Shown here one piece after another: positions 14,761-16,783 of a DNA stretch of 16,783 bases (position 1 is its first letter; every line of letters begins with the position of its first letter). A program made the position numbers and the translations under genes. Under the pieces are notes generated by a model. That model saw only the letters and a program-made list of their open reading frames with translations. It ran no database searches and was not told where the DNA came from. The stretch comes from an uncultured Roseburia sp. (GTDB lineage: Bacteria; Bacillota; Clostridia; Lachnospirales; Lachnospiraceae), in assembly GCA_900542495.1 (NCBI GenBank), contig UQNW01000043.1, positions 1-16,783 of the forward strand. The letters run 5' to 3'.

Positions 14761-15889
14761 GATTTGGAGCCGGTGTTGGGGTTGGCGTTGGCTCTGGATT
14801 CGGATTCGGCGTCGGTTCCGGATTCGGTGTCGGTGTTGTCTCACTGTCCTTATAGGTTGCTTGAATCTGGGTTGGTGCTATTTTGGTTGTCACAGTAGTT
14901 GTCGCACTATTCTCATCAGCAATAACTGCGTCGCCATACATCTTCACCCACTTATCAAATACTTTTCCATCTGCAGCCGGATTTGCTGTAATCGTTACAA
15001 CAGTACCCTCCACATACGTTCCATTACCTGTACCATTGATAATTTCCAAGATATAAACAGGCTTATCTGCATCCGGAACTGTTACCACAAAGGCTGGACT
15101 TTCCTCATGATTTTTATCCCCTTTGTATCTGACCTCGTAGGTTCCTGCAGAAAGTCCGGTAATCTCTTTGCCGGTGCAGTCTATATATGAGCTGTCCCCG
15201 GATTTACGGTACTCCATATTCTCATTCACGCCTGTAATCTTGCCGTCACTACCACCTGCGGTAATAGTTTTCTCTCCCACCAGACCAGTAGGAGCACTCT
15301 GTGATGCTTTTGTGATTTCCCAGCTAAAAGGCTTTTCTTCTGCTGTTCCATTTGCCCACGTTTTACCATCAGACGGTTTTATAATTACCTCATAAGTACC
15401 TGCATCTGTTGCACTATTTGTTCCACTAGCAACTGTATAATTTTCACCTAATTCAATACCAGTATGTACTGCTCCATCATATGTAAATCTGTTTGGGACA
15501 GGATCCGGTACAGTAGGTAATTTTTCTTTGCATTTTAATACAACTCTAGCTCCCGCATCCGTACCTATTTCGTAAGCACTATTATCAGAGAAAAAACAGC
15601 CTGCACTTGCAACATCACTGGTAATCGTAACCGGAGAATCATCTGTTGGAGTATCATATGCAGTCACACCTATTGTTTCTTTTCCTGTCAGAGAGTCTGT
15701 TTGCACCGTTGTTTCCTGACCAAGATATAGATTATTATCTCTGTTGTCTCCAACTTTATTTCCAGTAATCTCTACCGCACCACCCAAAGTTATTGCACGG
15801 CCTTTTTCTACTATAACACCGCCTCCATCGGAAATAGCTGTGTTATTGGTAATCTTAGCCGTACCACTCATTTTAAAAGATACTTGCGA

Positions 15890-16660
15890 TGCATGCCGTA
15901 CTCCTCCACCATACTTTTCTGATTTATTATGAGTTATTTCACCTCCGGACATAGTGAACGTACCGTTATTATATACTCCTCCACCATGCACTTCTGTTTC
16001 ATTACCAGTTATTACTCCTCCAGACATCTCAAATGTGCCACTTCCATTATTTACTCCTCCACCACTATATTGTGATTTATTCTGGGTTATTGTACCTCCG
16101 GACATAGTGAATGCATCTGCTTGATTATACACTCCTCCACCTGACGCATATGTTGCCGAACCGGCTGCTATATTACCGGTTATTGTTCCTCCAGACATAG
16201 TGAATGTTCCACTCTCCTTATAGACTCCGCCACCATACATTGCTTTATTTTCACTAATCTTTGCTGCATCAGACATAATGAATGTGCCTCCCTTGTTGAA
16301 GACACCTCCACCACGATTAGTGGTAGTATTCTTAGAGATTTCGCCTCCGGACATCTCAAATGTGCCACTTCCATTATTTACTCCTCCACCATAATTAGTG
16401 GACTTGTTTTGGAAAATATGTCCACCGGACATGCTGAACGTACCTTCATTGTACACACCTCCGCCACCATCATGGTAGTTTACATATACAGGGCTTGCTG
16501 TATTATCAGTGATTGTACCACTGTACATGTTGAATGTACCTGTTTCTTTATTATATACTCCTCCGCCGTATTTAGCAGTATTCTGAGAGATTGTTCCCCC
16601 ATACATTTCAAAGGTCCCTTGATTTGTGACACCACCATTGTTACCGGAAAGTTTACCATT
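15890..16660 (-). repeat. Beta-helix repeat array in the truncated surface protein
   Basis: About eleven imperfect units with the same plus-strand core as in the paralogue (ACTCCTCCACCATA and CTCCGGACATAGTGAA), encoding GGGVYNxGTFTMSGGxIxxN rungs. Two units near 16020-16060 and 16345-16385 share a longer identical block encoding NNGSGTFEMSGG. Confidence 0.85.
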
Positions 16661-16736
16661 ATACATGGTAAACTTTCCAGCATTATAAACACCTTCACCG
16701 CTTACTCCTGCCTTATGAGTAATAGTTCTGGTCCTA

Positions 16737-16783
16737 TGTCAAGATTTAGTACAAGTTAAAATGAGAAATTTCTCCCCATTTTA
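16737..16783. mobile_element. Probable end of an insertion sequence
   Basis: At 16737 the coding pattern of the surface protein breaks off into TGTCAAGATTTAG, AT-rich sequence that stops the frame at once. It contains a perfect 12-bp palindrome (GAGAAATTTCTC) inside a larger imperfect one (16757-16783). The TG terminus with subterminal repeated AAATG/GAGAAAT motifs resembles IS21-type ends of Clostridia, but no transposase lies in the window, so the family is a guess. Confidence 0.5.

Larger units (their letters stand above)
14276..16736 (-). pseudogene. Paralogous cell-wall surface protein, 5'-truncated
   Basis: The frame is open from the stop at 14276 to 16738. Its first in-frame ATG (16666) is in the middle of a repeat and has no ribosome binding site. 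The sequence before that ATG (ITHKAGVSGEGVYNAGKFTM) continues the repeat pattern and matches residues about 479-505 of the downstream paralogue. The signal peptide and the first ~475 residues are therefore missing. What remains is a beta-helix array (about the first 300 residues), an Ig/MBG-like region (TYDGAVHTGIELGENYTV), an InlB B-repeat-like domain (GTVVTITANPAADGKVFDKW), a Pro-rich linker, VTYDILDG and the sorting signal SPKTG with anchor (RRKKSSLR). The Ig-like and B-repeat domains are absent from the paralogue. Homology stops abruptly at 16736, beside a probable mobile-element end. It lies 77 bp upstream of the intact paralogue on the same strand. Confidence 0.78.

Overview
The window looks like a chromosomal segment of a low-to-mid GC Gram-positive gut bacterium, probably Clostridia and most likely Lachnospiraceae. 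The grounds are strong AGGAGG-type ribosome binding sites, TTGACA/TATAAT promoters, a tandem-aptamer glycine riboswitch before an AGCS symporter, and SPKTG-anchored surface proteins with beta-helix repeats. This placement is an inference from gene content; no marker gene is complete.

Left part (1-9261): an orderly chromosomal region. At the left edge is the 5' end of a 16S rRNA gene on the minus strand, driven by two consecutive rrn promoters. Behind it lie an oleate hydratase with an unusual N-terminal membrane segment (390-2363, -), a nonsense-truncated TetR-family regulator (2541-2666, -) and a divergent MATE efflux pump (2922-4304, +) whose promoter is followed by an operator-like palindrome. 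A DUF368/PopT-type lipid-carrier translocase (4419-5255, -) converges on the pump across a shared bidirectional terminator. A two-domain PPK2 polyphosphate:AMP phosphotransferase follows (5366-6835, -). A glycine riboswitch with an intrinsic terminator then precedes an AGCS sodium:glycine/alanine symporter (7553-8962, +).

Middle part (8963-10405): a patchwork without an intact ordinary gene. It holds a 215-bp near-palindromic MITE-like element, a terminator hairpin, an unidentified structured sequence made of two diverged ~65-nt units (possible noncoding RNA), and a mosaic remnant. In the remnant the first 24 codons of an AAA/DUF4143 ATPase are followed by a DUF1016 (YhcG) N-terminal fragment joined in frame to the C-terminal nuclease-like part of a DUF4143 protein.

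Right part (10406-16783): a minus-strand surface-protein cluster. A frameshifted lipoprotein gene is bracketed by 28-bp inverted repeats. Upstream of it are two large paralogous cell-wall proteins with glycine-rich beta-helix repeats, Pro-rich wall-spanning linkers and SPKTG sorting signals. Their last ~470 bp are nearly identical, suggesting recent duplication or gene conversion. The upstream paralogue has lost its start and signal peptide at what looks like the end of an insertion sequence at the right edge.

No complete new multi-gene system is evident. The best candidates for something undescribed are the tandem structured sequence at 9289-9475, the DUF1016/DUF4143 chimera, and the inverted-repeat-bracketed lipoprotein beside the adhesin pair.
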